Notes under the pieces: model-generated
The model's input: the letters and a program-made list of their open reading frames with translations, nothing else
Database searches by the model: none
What the model was told of the DNA's origin: nothing
Source: Kineosphaera sp039812485
GTDB taxonomy: Bacteria > Actinomycetota > Actinomycetes > Actinomycetales > Dermatophilaceae
Assembly (NCBI GenBank): GCA_039812485.1
Contig: JBDIAP010000048.1
Span: 1-22,105 of the forward strand
Length of the DNA stretch: 22,105 bases
Direction of reading: 5' to 3'
Position numbers and translations under genes: made by a program
Part shown: piece by piece, positions 8,583 to 15,395 of the stretch
How positions within the stretch are numbered: position 1 is the first letter of the stretch
How the letters are laid out: every line of letters begins with the position of its first letter

Positions 8583-8646
8583 GTGCGCTGACCTGGCACG
8601 ATCCGCCGGAAGCGGCACGCCGCGCCACGGTCTTCGCGACAGGCGC

Positions 8647-8680
8647 GGGCGGCTCGGCCGCCCCCCGGCAGGTAGGAGGG
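8647..8680 (+). promoter_or_regulatory. Leader hairpin and Shine-Dalgarno of the permease
   Basis: GGGCGGC (8647-8653) pairs with GCCGCCC (8657-8663) over a TCG loop. It is followed 10 bases later by AGGAGGG (8674-8680), four bases ahead of the GTG at 8685. The ribosome binding site fixes the start. The hairpin is close enough to affect translation, but nothing more can be said. Confidence 0.55.
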
Positions 8681-8684
8681 CCGC

Positions 8685-10148
8685 GTGGCCATCGGTTGGC
8701 AGCTCAAGGGCGACGGGCGCACGCTCGGCCCCGACGAGGTCGTCGGGCCGCACGAGCGGCTCTCGTGGGGGCGCACGGTCGGCCTCGGCATGCAGCACGT
8801 CGTGGCGATGTTCGGCGCGACGTTCGTCTTCCCCGTGCTCATGGGTCTCAACCCGCAGCTCGCGATCATGATGAGCGGCGTCGCGACGATCCTCTTCCTG
8901 CTCGTCGTGCAGGGCCGCGTGCCGAGCTATCTGGGGTCGTCGGCGTCGTTCGTCGGTGTGGTCGTCGCGATCCAGGGACAGGGCGGCACCCCGCAGCAGG
9001 TCACGGGGGCGCTCTTCACGGCCGGCGCCGCGCTCGCGGTCGTCGGCGTCGTGCTGCACGTCGCGGGCGCCGCCGCGCTGACGCGGGTGCTGCCGCCGGT
9101 CGTCACCGGGGCCGTCGTCATGCTCATCGGCTTCAACCTCGCGCCGGTCGTCGCCGACACCTACTGGCCGCAGGACCAGTGGATCGCCGTGATCGTCATG
9201 GGCGCGGTCATCGCGATGAGCGTCGGGCTACGCGGCTTCCTGGGCCGCATCTCGATCTTCCTCGGGCTGCTCATCGGCTACGTGCTCTCGTTCGCGGCCG
9301 ATCGGCTGTTCGGCCCGATCACGTCGTTCAGCCCGGCCGCGGGACAGGTGAGCACCCACATGCGCGTCGACTGGTCGGCGGTGCAGGCCGCGCCGTGGGT
9401 CGGCCTGCCGCCCGCGACCGACGCCGCGGCCGGGGTCGTCGGCTGGCATCTGCCGCAGTTCCATCCGGCGTTCATGATCGCGGCGCTGCCGGTCGTCATC
9501 GCGCTCGTCGCCGAGAACGTCGGGCACGTCAAGGCCGTCGCCGAGATGACCGGCGAGAACCTCGACCCGGTCATGGGCCGGGCCGTCGCGGCAGACGGTG
9601 TCGCGGCCATGCTCGCGACGGCCGTCGGCGGGAGCCCGACGACGACCTACGCCGAGAACATCGGGGTCATGGCCAGCACGCGCGTCTACTCCACGGCCGC
9701 CTACTACGTCGCGGCGCTGACCGCGATCCTCGTCGGGTTCAGCCCCAAGTTCGGGGCGATCGTCTCGGCGACGCCCGGGGGCGTGCTCGGCGGCATCACG
9801 GTCGTGCTCTACGGCATGATCGGGCTGCTCGGCGCGAAGATCTGGAAGGAGAATCGCGTGGACTTCGCCAACCCGCTCAACCTCGTGCCGGTGGCCGCGG
9901 GCATCATCATCGCCATCGGCGACACGTCGCTGCAGATCACCCCGGACTTCACCCTGTCCGGCATCGCCTTCGGCACGATCGTCACCGTCGTCGCCTATCA
10001 CCTCGCCCGGGTGCTGGCCCCCGCCGAGATGCGCCGCCGCGCCGACGGCGCCACGCTCGTGCTGACCCACCCCGGGTCGGACGATCTCGGCGAGACCGGC
10101 CTCGAGGACGACCCCGATCGCCGTCGCTCGCCGCTGGACGAGCGGTGA
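8685..10148 (+). CDS. NCS2 uracil-xanthine permease family protein (UraA-like)
   Basis: This is an inner-membrane nucleobase:proton symporter of the NCS2 family. The 487-residue protein has about 14 hydrophobic segments. Conserved blocks are QHVVAMFGATFVFPVL (37-52), VAENVGHVKAV with Glu277, and the family signature TTTYAENIGVMASTRVYS with Glu324. These two Glu correspond to the substrate-binding Glu241 and Glu290 of E. coli UraA, and the ENIGVM-TRVYS signature is the uracil (UraA/RutG) form rather than the xanthine-permease form. Extras relative to UraA (about 430 residues) are a loop of about 45 residues near 210-255 and a charged C-terminal tail of about 45 residues. It is followed by a flavoreductase gene 10 bp later. 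Confidence 0.92.
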   Translation: MAIGWQLKGDGRTLGPDEVVGPHERLSWGRTVGLGMQHVVAMFGATFVFPVLMGLNPQLAIMMSGVATILFLLVVQGRVPSYLGSSASFVGVVVAIQGQGGTPQQVTGALFTAGAALAVVGVVLHVAGAAALTRVLPPVVTGAVVMLIGFNLAPVVADTYWPQDQWIAVIVMGAVIAMSVGLRGFLGRISIFLGLLIGYVLSFAADRLFGPITSFSPAAGQVSTHMRVDWSAVQAAPWVGLPPATDAAAGVVGWHLPQFHPAFMIAALPVVIALVAENVGHVKAVAEMTGENLDPVMGRAVAADGVAAMLATAVGGSPTTTYAENIGVMASTRVYSTAAYYVAALTAILVGFSPKFGAIVSATPGGVLGGITVVLYGMIGLLGAKIWKENRVDFANPLNLVPVAAGIIIAIGDTSLQITPDFTLSGIAFGTIVTVVAYHLARVLAPAEMRRRADGATLVLTHPGSDDLGETGLEDDPDRRRSPLDER

Positions 10149-10158
10149 GGTCAGGGCG

Positions 10159-10992
10159 ATGAGCGTCACGGGATCGGCCGGTGCGACGGGTCGCGGCGGC
10201 GCGCGGAGGCGCGGGGGGCCGGTGCGCTGCGTCGTCACCGACGTCTCGCACCCGACGCCCCGCATGGTCCGCGTCGCGCTGAGCGGCGCGGGGCTCGTGG
10301 GGGTCGCCCCCACGGGTCCCGATCAGCGCGTCAAGCTCGCCTTTCCGCGGGGACGCACGTTCGGCGACGACCCGGCCGAGGCCGGGGCAGCCCGGCGCCG
10401 CCGCCGGACCTACACCTTGCTCGACCTCGACGGCGAATCCGGCACGGCCGCGGTGGAGTTCGTCGTGCACGGCGGTGGTCTTGCCGGCGAGTGGGCGCAG
10501 CGGGCCGAGCCCGGCGACGAGCTCGACCTCACCGGGCCGGTCGGCGGGCACGACCTCGCGGGCGCCGCGAGCGAACGGCTGCTCGTCTGCGACGAGACCG
10601 GCCTGCCCGCGCTCGTCGCGCTGCTCGACGCCCTCGCGGCGACCGGCGACAACACCCCCACCCGCGTGTATGTCGAGGCGCACGACCCGGCCGAGCGCCG
10701 CGCGCTGCCGCCGGTCGCCGGGCTGCAGGCCACGTGGCTGTGGCGCAGCGGACACCCCGGGGCCGCGCCCGGCGACCTCGTCGCGGGCCTCGCGCCGGAG
10801 CTGATCCTCGCCCCGGAGGGGCGCGCGTGGATCGCCGGCGAGGCCGCGGCCGTGCGGGCCCTGCGCACCCGGCTCGTCGCCGACCTCGGGGTGCCGCGCG
10901 CGCAGGTCGACGCCGTCGCCTACTGGACCGCGGGGCACGCCGAGGGCGACCCCGCCGAAGGCCGCCCGGGCGAGGCGGGTCGGCGTCGCTGA
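10159..10992 (+). CDS. Siderophore-interacting protein (FAD-binding reductase) family
   Basis: This 277-residue protein matches the SIP/ViuB family of cytosolic flavoproteins, which reduce ferric siderophores to release iron. An N-terminal FAD-binding barrel has the R-x-Y-T motif (RTYTLL, 83-88), VEFVVHGG and AGEWAQRAEPGDELDL. A C-terminal NAD(P)H-binding part has CDETGLPALVALLDAL, AWIAGEAAAVRALRTRL and YWTAGHAEGD. The Arg that commonly follows the YT pair (RxYTxR) is absent here (YTLLDLD), so cofactor or substrate use could differ. It is probably co-transcribed with the permease (10-bp gap), an unusual pairing because no siderophore uptake gene is in view. Its stop codon lies in the first unit of a downstream repeat. 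Confidence 0.85.
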   Translation: MSVTGSAGATGRGGARRRGGPVRCVVTDVSHPTPRMVRVALSGAGLVGVAPTGPDQRVKLAFPRGRTFGDDPAEAGAARRRRRTYTLLDLDGESGTAAVEFVVHGGGLAGEWAQRAEPGDELDLTGPVGGHDLAGAASERLLVCDETGLPALVALLDALAATGDNTPTRVYVEAHDPAERRALPPVAGLQATWLWRSGHPGAAPGDLVAGLAPELILAPEGRAWIAGEAAAVRALRTRLVADLGVPRAQVDAVAYWTAGHAEGDPAEGRPGEAGRRR

Positions 10993-11095
10993 CGTGGGCG
11001 TCGCCCGGGGTAGGCCTTGCCCGCGTCGCTGACGCGCGGCTTCGCCCGGGGTAGGGCCTTGCCGGCGTCGCTGACGCGCGGCTTCACCCCGGCGC
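10984..11095. repeat. Approximately 41-bp direct repeat, three copies, overlapping a stop codon
   Basis: Copies start with CGTCGCTGACG at 10984, 11024 and 11066 (spacings 40 and 42). A shared middle of the form CGCCCGGGGTAGG-CCTTGCC occurs in the first two; the third is truncated. The first copy contains the last codons and stop of the SIP gene, so the array looks like an outward duplication of the gene's 3' end. Confidence 0.85.
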
Positions 11096-11216
11096 GCGGC
11101 CCGTGGCGCTGATCGTGGTGCCTCGGCGCGCCCGGCTCGTGCTCAGCTCCGAGACGCGGCGGCGCGGCCCGCCGAGGATCGCGAGCCGGGCAGCGCGGGC
11201 GCTTGCGCCGCCGAGG

Positions 11217-11332
11217 GGAGGCACCAACGTCGTACATCAACCGCCGTCGGCGCCGGCACAGGATTTCTGACCTGCGGCGATGCGCCGCCGGCGAGGTTCG
11301 ACTTCAGGTTGATGTACGACGTTGTTGCCTCC
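11217..11332. repeat. 116-bp element with 26-bp terminal inverted repeats
   Basis: The left arm (11217-11242) and the reverse complement of the right arm (11307-11332) are identical except at one position. They share CAACGTCGTACATCAACC. The 64-bp interior has no obvious gene. The arms are less GC-rich than the surroundings. Size and layout resemble a miniature inverted-repeat element (MITE), but no target-site duplication is evident. A large terminator or a paired protein-binding site are alternatives. Confidence 0.8.
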
Positions 11333-11395
11333 GGCAGCGGCCGAGGCGCCAGGAAATCCCGGTCTGCGGACCGCCGGCCTGCCCTCGCGGCCCAC

Positions 11396-11416
11396 GAGCC
11401 CCGCAGACGCGGGCTC
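11396..11416 (-). terminator. Terminator of the lipoprotein gene
   Basis: GAGCCC-C-GC (11396-11404) pairs with GCGGGCTC (11409-11416) with one bulged base and a 4-base loop. On the minus strand it starts three bases after the stop codon. Confidence 0.6.
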
Positions 11417-11419
11417 GGT

Positions 11420-12496
11420 TCAGGAACTGGGCCCCAGCGCCCGCACGGCCGTGGCCAGCACCTCGGGCTGCGGCGGCGTGTTCACCGAGTAGGAGGCGAG
11501 CAGCACCACCGACGAGCCGCGCCGCGTCACCGCGACGTCCTGGATGAGCACCGGCGCGGCCGTGGTGGCCGTCGCGGTCGGCACCGGGGCGGTGGCGGGG
11601 CTCGTGGCCGTCGTCGCTGCGGGCTGCGGCGCCGGTAGCGTCAGTCGCTGCCGCCACGTGACGACCCCGGCGTCCGCACCCGGCACCGCCAGCCGCTCGA
11701 CGCGGTACGTCGCCGACGTCTGGCCGTCGGTCGTCGTGTATTGGGTGCACCGGGGGATCGCCCGCTGCAGCGCCCCCACGACCGCGCGGGCGGTGCCGCC
11801 GCTGTAGACCCGCACGTGTTCCTCCAGGAACGGGCCGTTCGCCGAATACTGCCAACGCTTCTGGGCGCCGTCGAGCGGGGCGCTCGGCTCGAGGTCGACC
11901 CCGCAGACCGTCATCCGGTAGCCCCCCGTCTCGCGGGGCGTGCTGTCCTGCCAGCCGGCGGGCACGGCTTTGTCGCCGAGGACGAGTGTGCGCGCCATGC
12001 CGTTGCCGCCCTGGAGCGTTGCGATGGCCTGCTGACCGCCGCCCGAGGTCGGGCTCGCGGACGGGCCGCTCGAGGTGGGGCTGGTCGTCGGCGGCATCGT
12101 CTCGGCGGTCGGGGCGCCCAGCGGGGCCGTGACGGTGGGCGACGGGGTCGGCGCGGACACGCCGAAGACCGAGCAGGCCGCCAACGACACCGACAGCGAC
12201 ACCGTGGCTGCGGCCCAGGACAGCGCGAGGCGGAGGGTTCGCGTGCCGTCCGCGGCGGCGCCACGGGGCCGGTGGGCCTGCAGCCGGTGAACGTGGCTGG
12301 ACCCGCCCGCGGCGCACGTCGCGCCCGGTGTGCCCGCCGAGCTGACCACCCGGTGTGTCCCCCAGGTCGGGGCGTCCTGCTGTCTCTCGACCGACGTGCG
12401 GGCTGCAGCCGCGGGACTCACGTCCCGACCCCCCTGCTCGCCCCCGCGCGCCCCCGCCCGCGACCCATCCGCCGGTCCCCTCAGTGACCAGGTCAT
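11420..12496 (-). CDS. Putative lipoprotein with long N-terminal extension
   Basis: I do not recognise the family with certainty. A hydrophobic stretch ending in the lipobox LAAC (Cys at about residue 108) is followed by a Ser/Thr/Pro-rich linker (about 115-160). A folded domain with two Cys (VCGVDL and RCTQYTT) then follows, with a Thr/Ala/Pro linker and a final short segment. The domain layout (LP-AGW, VCG, a sensor-like A--AL----C pattern) loosely resembles PknH-type extracellular sensor domains; low confidence. The ATG at 12496 is supported by a perfectly spaced TATCCT box six bases upstream, but it leaves about 85 Arg/Ala/Gly-rich residues before the signal segment, which is odd for a lipoprotein. 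A GTG at 12349 is an alternative. It is divergent from folD. Confidence 0.65.
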   Translation of the reverse strand: MTWSLRGPADGSRAGARGGEQGGRDVSPAAAARTSVERQQDAPTWGTHRVVSSAGTPGATCAAGGSSHVHRLQAHRPRGAAADGTRTLRLALSWAAATVSLSVSLAACSVFGVSAPTPSPTVTAPLGAPTAETMPPTTSPTSSGPSASPTSGGGQQAIATLQGGNGMARTLVLGDKAVPAGWQDSTPRETGGYRMTVCGVDLEPSAPLDGAQKRWQYSANGPFLEEHVRVYSGGTARAVVGALQRAIPRCTQYTTTDGQTSATYRVERLAVPGADAGVVTWRQRLTLPAPQPAATTATSPATAPVPTATATTAAPVLIQDVAVTRRGSSVVLLASYSVNTPPQPEVLATAVRALGPSS

Positions 12497-12502
12497 ACAG
12501 CC

Positions 12503-12508
12503 AGGATA
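12503..12508 (-). promoter_or_regulatory. -10 box (TATCCT) of the lipoprotein gene
   Basis: On the minus strand TATCCT is followed by six bases and the ATG at 12496. This is a good TANNNT match with leaderless spacing. Confidence 0.6.
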
Positions 12509-12585
12509 CGGGTCACCGGCGGCGCGGCCCGCGACGCGTTCTGCGCGTGCGTGGCGCGCGGGAGTGCTGTGCGAGGATCGACACC

Positions 12586-13464
12586 ATGACCGCACGCGTC
12601 CTCGACGGCAAGGCCACCCTGGCGACGATCAAGGCCGAACTCGCCGAACGGGTCGCGGCGCTGGCGGCGCGCGGGGTCGTGCCCGGCCTGGGCACGGTGC
12701 TCGTCGGCGACGACCCCGGCTCGCGGTGGTATGTCGGGGCCAAACACAGAGACTGCGCCGAGATCGGCATCCGCGGGCTGCGCCACGATCTGCCGGCCAC
12801 GGCGACACAGGCGCAGGTCGAGGCCGTCATCGACGACCTCAACGCCGACCCGGGCTGCACCGGCTTCATCATCCAGCAGCCCACGGGGCTCGATGAGTTC
12901 GCGCTGCTGTCGCGGGTCGACCCGGCCAAGGACATCGACGGGCTGCACCCCTACAACCTCGGCTCGCTGGTCCTGAACCGCGCGGCCCCCCTGCCCTGCA
13001 CCCCGGTCGGCATCGTCGAGCTGCTGCGTCGGCACGACGTGCCGATCGCCGGTGCACACGTCGTCGTCATCGGCCGCGGCCTCACTGTAGGACGACCGCT
13101 CGGCCTCATCCTCACGCGCCGCTCCGAGAACGCGACGGTGACGCTCTGCCACACCGGCACGGTCGACCTGCCCGGAGAGGTGCGTCGCGGCGACATCGTC
13201 GTCGCGGCGGCGGGCGTGCCCGACCTCGTGACCGCCGACATGGTCAAGCCGGGGGCCGCGGTGCTCGATGTCGGCGTGTCCCGCCGCGACGGCAAGATCG
13301 CCGGCGACGTCGCCGCCGATGTCGCGCAGGTCGCCGGCTGGGTGGCGCCGAATCCGGGCGGCGTCGGCCCGATGACCCGGGCCATGCTGCTCACCAACAT
13401 CGTGCAGATCGCCGAGCAGCAGGCGGAGCGGGCGGCCGCGCCGATGGCCGTCGCCGGGCGCTGA
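12586..13464 (+). CDS. folD: Methylene-THF dehydrogenase/cyclohydrolase
   Basis: FolD interconverts 5,10-methylene-, methenyl- and 10-formyl-tetrahydrofolate using NADP, supplying the formyl donor used by PurN and PurH. The 292-residue protein has the catalytic Lys in WYVGAKHRDC (Lys53), the folate-binding GFIIQQPTG, PAKDIDGLHPYN (Asp118), PCTPVGIVELL, and the NADP-binding VVVIGRGLTVGRPLGL. It ends with APNPGGVGPMTRAMLLTN. The ATG at 12586 begins the conserved MTARVLDGK; the frame is open further upstream but not FolD-like. GAGGAT at 12573-12578, seven bases before the ATG, could be a -10 missing the first T or a weak Shine-Dalgarno sequence. DUF3017 follows after 7 bp. Confidence 0.97.
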   Translation: MTARVLDGKATLATIKAELAERVAALAARGVVPGLGTVLVGDDPGSRWYVGAKHRDCAEIGIRGLRHDLPATATQAQVEAVIDDLNADPGCTGFIIQQPTGLDEFALLSRVDPAKDIDGLHPYNLGSLVLNRAAPLPCTPVGIVELLRRHDVPIAGAHVVVIGRGLTVGRPLGLILTRRSENATVTLCHTGTVDLPGEVRRGDIVVAAAGVPDLVTADMVKPGAAVLDVGVSRRDGKIAGDVAADVAQVAGWVAPNPGGVGPMTRAMLLTNIVQIAEQQAERAAAPMAVAGR

Positions 13465-13471
13465 CCCGCAC

Positions 13472-13870
13472 GTGGGGGCGGCGTCCGCGCCGGGTCGGCT
13501 GGGCGTGTGGTGGCTGTGCGCCGCGGTCGGCCTCGTCGGCATGCTCCTGCTGCTCCTGACGGGTCACGTCGTCGGCGGGGCCGCGATCATGGCGATCGCC
13601 TTCGGGCTCGCGGCGTGGCTACGCGCGTGGCTGCCGCGGCCTCGCCTCGGGGGTCTGCAGGTGCGCAGCCGGGCACTGGATGTCGTGCACCTGCTGTCGG
13701 CCGCGGTCAACCTGTTCGGCGCGGCACTCATGGTCGGGCAACACATCCCGTGGCAGATCCTCGGTGGTCTCGACGTCGCGCTCCTCGTGGCCGTCGTCGT
13801 GGTGCTCGTGCTGGATGCCCGGTCCGCGCGAGCCCGGCAGCGCCGGAGGCGCGGAACCGCGCAGCCCTGA
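13472..13870 (+). CDS. DUF3017 membrane protein
   Basis: This small membrane protein (132 residues) has about four hydrophobic helices: WLCAAVGLVGMLLLLLTG, a following VVGGAAIMAIAFGLAAWL, one around VVHLLSAAVNLFGAALMV, and LLVAVVVVLVL. The middle motif LGGLQVRSRALDVV fits DUF3017, an actinobacterial family of unknown function that usually sits directly after folD, as here. The GTG at 13472 lies 7 bp after the folD stop, suggesting coupling; a GTG at 13505 is an alternative. The C-terminus is Arg-rich. Confidence 0.82.
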   Translation: MGAASAPGRLGVWWLCAAVGLVGMLLLLLTGHVVGGAAIMAIAFGLAAWLRAWLPRPRLGGLQVRSRALDVVHLLSAAVNLFGAALMVGQHIPWQILGGLDVALLVAVVVVLVLDARSARARQRRRRGTAQP

Positions 13871-13882
13871 GCTCCGCACGGC

Positions 13883-13950
13883 AGACCGTGCGCGGTGCGT
13901 CGGCGAGGGGGAGACCGCGCGCGGTACGCCCACGCGGCAGACCGCGCGCG
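13883..13950. repeat. Approximately 28-bp degenerate repeat, three copies
   Basis: AGACCGYGCGCG recurs at 13883, 13912 and 13939 (spacings 29 and 27) with related flanks in the gap after DUF3017. Only the 12-bp core is well conserved. Confidence 0.6.
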
Positions 13951-13976
13951 ATCGGCTCGTGGCCTGTCACACGACA

Positions 13977-14009
13977 GCCGGGCCCCGCTGTCTGACAGCG
14001 GGGCCCGGC
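13977..14009. terminator. Strong bidirectional terminator between DUF3017 and mdh
   Basis: A perfect 15-bp stem (13977-13991 with 13995-14009) closes a three-base loop between convergent genes ending at 13870 and 14034. It is one of the two best hairpins in the window. Confidence 0.85.
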
Positions 14010-14033
14010 GGTGTCGCGTGGCGTGGACGAGGC

Positions 14034-15023
14034 TCAGATGAGCCCGAGCTGCTTGACGGCGTCGCGCTCCTCGACGAGCTCGGCGACGCTCGCGTCGATC
14101 TTGCCGCGGCTGAAGTCGTCGATCTCGAGACCCTGCACGATCTGCCAGTCGCCGTTCTTCGTCGTCACGGGGAAGGAGGAGATGATGCCCTCCTGCACGC
14201 CGTAGGACCCGTCCGACGCGACCGCCATCGACACCCAGTCACCCTCGGGCGACCCGGTGAGCCAGCTGCGGGCCGCGTCGATCGTGGCGCTCGCCGCCGA
14301 GGCGGCCGAGGACGCCCCGCGCGCCTCGATGATCGCCGCGCCGCGCTTGGCGACGGTGGGGATGAAGTCGTTCTCGATCCAGGCCTGGTCGCCGACGGTC
14401 TCGGCCGCGTTCTTGCCGGAGACCTCGGCGTGGAAGAGGTCGGGATACTGGGTCGCGGAGTGGTTGCCCCAGATCGTCATCTTGCGAATCTCGGTGACCG
14501 GCACGCCGACCTTCGCCGCGAGCTGGCTGATCGCGCGGTTGTGGTCGAGGCGGGTGAGCGCGGAGAAGCGCTCCTTGGGGATGTCGGGGGCGTTCGTCAT
14601 CGCGATGAGCGCGTTGGTGTTCGCCGGGTTGCCCGTGACGCCGATGCGCACGTCGTCGGCCGCGTGGTCGTTGAGCGCCTTGCCCTGACCGGTGAAGATC
14701 GCGCCGTTGGCCTCGAGCAGGTCACCGCGCTCCATGCCCTTCGTGCGCGGCCGGGCGCCGACGAGGAGGGCGAGGTTGACGCCGTCGAAGACGACGTTGG
14801 GGTCGTCGCCGATCTCGACCTTGGCCAGCGTGGGGAACGCGCAGTCGTCGAGCTCCATGACGACGCCCTCGAGCGCTTTGAGCGCGGGCGTGATCTCGAG
14901 AAGCCGCAGCTCGACGGGGGTGTCGGGGCCGAAGATCGCCCCGCTGGCGATGCGGAAGAGCAGGCTGTATCCGATCTGACCGGCGGCCCCTGTGACGGCG
15001 ACCTTGACGGGTGTGGTGCTCAC
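14034..15023 (-). CDS. mdh: Malate dehydrogenase
   Basis: This cytosolic NAD-dependent enzyme oxidises malate to oxaloacetate in the TCA cycle. The 329 residues equal the usual length of the actinobacterial/cytosolic-type MDH. The nucleotide-binding TGAAGQIGYSLLFRIA (11-26), substrate Arg in VGARPRTKGMERGDLL (88-103), GNPANTNAL (131-139), catalytic Asp160 in RLDHNRAISQLA and catalytic His188 in WGNHSATQYPD are all intact. The GTG at 15023 is preceded on the minus strand by AAGGGG seven bases upstream; an ATG at 15047 is in frame but would add only a basic octapeptide. It ends at a strong shared terminator. Confidence 0.97.
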   Translation of the reverse strand: MSTTPVKVAVTGAAGQIGYSLLFRIASGAIFGPDTPVELRLLEITPALKALEGVVMELDDCAFPTLAKVEIGDDPNVVFDGVNLALLVGARPRTKGMERGDLLEANGAIFTGQGKALNDHAADDVRIGVTGNPANTNALIAMTNAPDIPKERFSALTRLDHNRAISQLAAKVGVPVTEIRKMTIWGNHSATQYPDLFHAEVSGKNAAETVGDQAWIENDFIPTVAKRGAAIIEARGASSAASAASATIDAARSWLTGSPEGDWVSMAVASDGSYGVQEGIISSFPVTTKNGDWQIVQGLEIDDFSRGKIDASVAELVEERDAVKQLGLI

Positions 15024-15063
15024 GATGCGACCCCTTCGACGTGTCATGACAGCAGACGGCTCG

Positions 15064-15069
15064 ACGCTA
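15064..15069 (-). promoter_or_regulatory. Candidate -10 box (TAGCGT) of mdh
   Basis: TAGCGT on the minus strand would give a leader of about 35 bases that includes the Shine-Dalgarno sequence. It is the same hexamer as at the nucleoside hydrolase. The -35 is weak. Confidence 0.5.
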
Positions 15070-15140
15070 CCAAAGGGGGGTCGGGCGCCTGGGGCGAGTC
15101 GATGATCGGAGCGCAGACTCGGGACGAACGGCCCGCCGTG

Positions 15141-15219
15141 TCGTGCCCCCGAGTCGTGCCCCCGAGTCGTGCCCCCGAGTCGTGCCCCCGAGTCGTGCCC
15201 CCGAGTCGTGCCCCCCGAG
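15141..15219. repeat. 13-bp tandem repeat, six copies
   Basis: TCGTGCCCCCGAG repeats at 15141, 15154, 15167, 15180, 15193 and 15206. The first five are identical; the last has one extra C. Such uniformity suggests recent expansion. The period is not a multiple of three, and the array is non-coding. Confidence 0.95.
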
Positions 15220-15271
15220 GACGTTCGCCAGATGGCACAGGGCGGACAGCAGACGGCGTTTGGCGGACGGC

Positions 15272-15312
15272 GGGTGGCAGACGGTGGGTGGCAGACGACC
15301 GGGTGGCAGACG
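15272..15312. repeat. GGGTGGCAGACG triplicate
   Basis: The 12-mer occurs at 15272, 15286 and 15301 (spacings 14 and 15). Weaker relatives (GGCGGACGG, GCAGACGG) appear to its left. Confidence 0.7.
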
Positions 15313-15395
15313 AACGGCGGGCCACCGGCGTCGACTCGAGGTCGGCGCTGATGGCCCGCCGCGGGAGAACGCCTGCAGGCGCTCGGGGTGACGTC

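Larger units (their letters stand above)
8339..8684. other. Intergenic region between divergent genes
   Basis: This 346-bp gap holds the promoters for the nucleotidyltransferase (minus) and the permease (plus). It contains an 11-bp triplicate (CACCCCGCCGC at 8411, 8422 and 8433), a candidate permease -10 (TACGCT, 8577-8582) and a GC hairpin (8647-8663). I see no convincing small gene or known riboswitch. Confidence 0.55.
10993..11419. other. Gene-free convergent intergenic region
   Basis: This 427-bp stretch separates the ends of the SIP gene (plus) and the lipoprotein gene (minus). It holds the 41-bp repeat, a 116-bp element with 26-bp inverted ends (11217-11332) and a terminator hairpin at 11396. 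Short open frames leave both arms of the inverted repeat but give basic, low-complexity translations, so I call no gene. Confidence 0.7.
15024..15395. other. Intergenic region between aqpZ and mdh
   Basis: This 372-bp gap between two minus-strand genes holds the mdh promoter/leader near 15030-15095, a 13-bp array (15141-15219), a GGGTGGCAGACG triplicate (15272-15312) and a 12-bp perfect palindrome CGCCTGCAGGCG (15370-15381) just after aqpZ. I see no credible gene. Confidence 0.65.

Noticed and set aside
8583..8684. Purine or pyrimidine riboswitch/attenuator ahead of the permease
   Set aside because: The leader has one small GC hairpin but no recognisable conserved riboswitch core or terminator/antiterminator pair.
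11309..11638. Small protein starting in the right arm of the inverted repeat (MYDVVAS...)
   Set aside because: Beyond the arm the translation is basic and low-complexity and runs antisense into the lipoprotein gene. No Shine-Dalgarno sequence or promoter supports it.
12355..12585. A longer FolD starting at 12355
   Set aside because: The extra 77 residues are Arg/Pro-rich, absent from the FolD family, and antisense to the divergent gene's promoter and N-terminus.
15141..15219. Plasmid iterons or a replication origin from the 13-bp repeats
   Set aside because: The surrounding genes are chromosomal housekeeping genes, there is no Rep or DnaA-box cluster, and the unit is extremely GC-rich.
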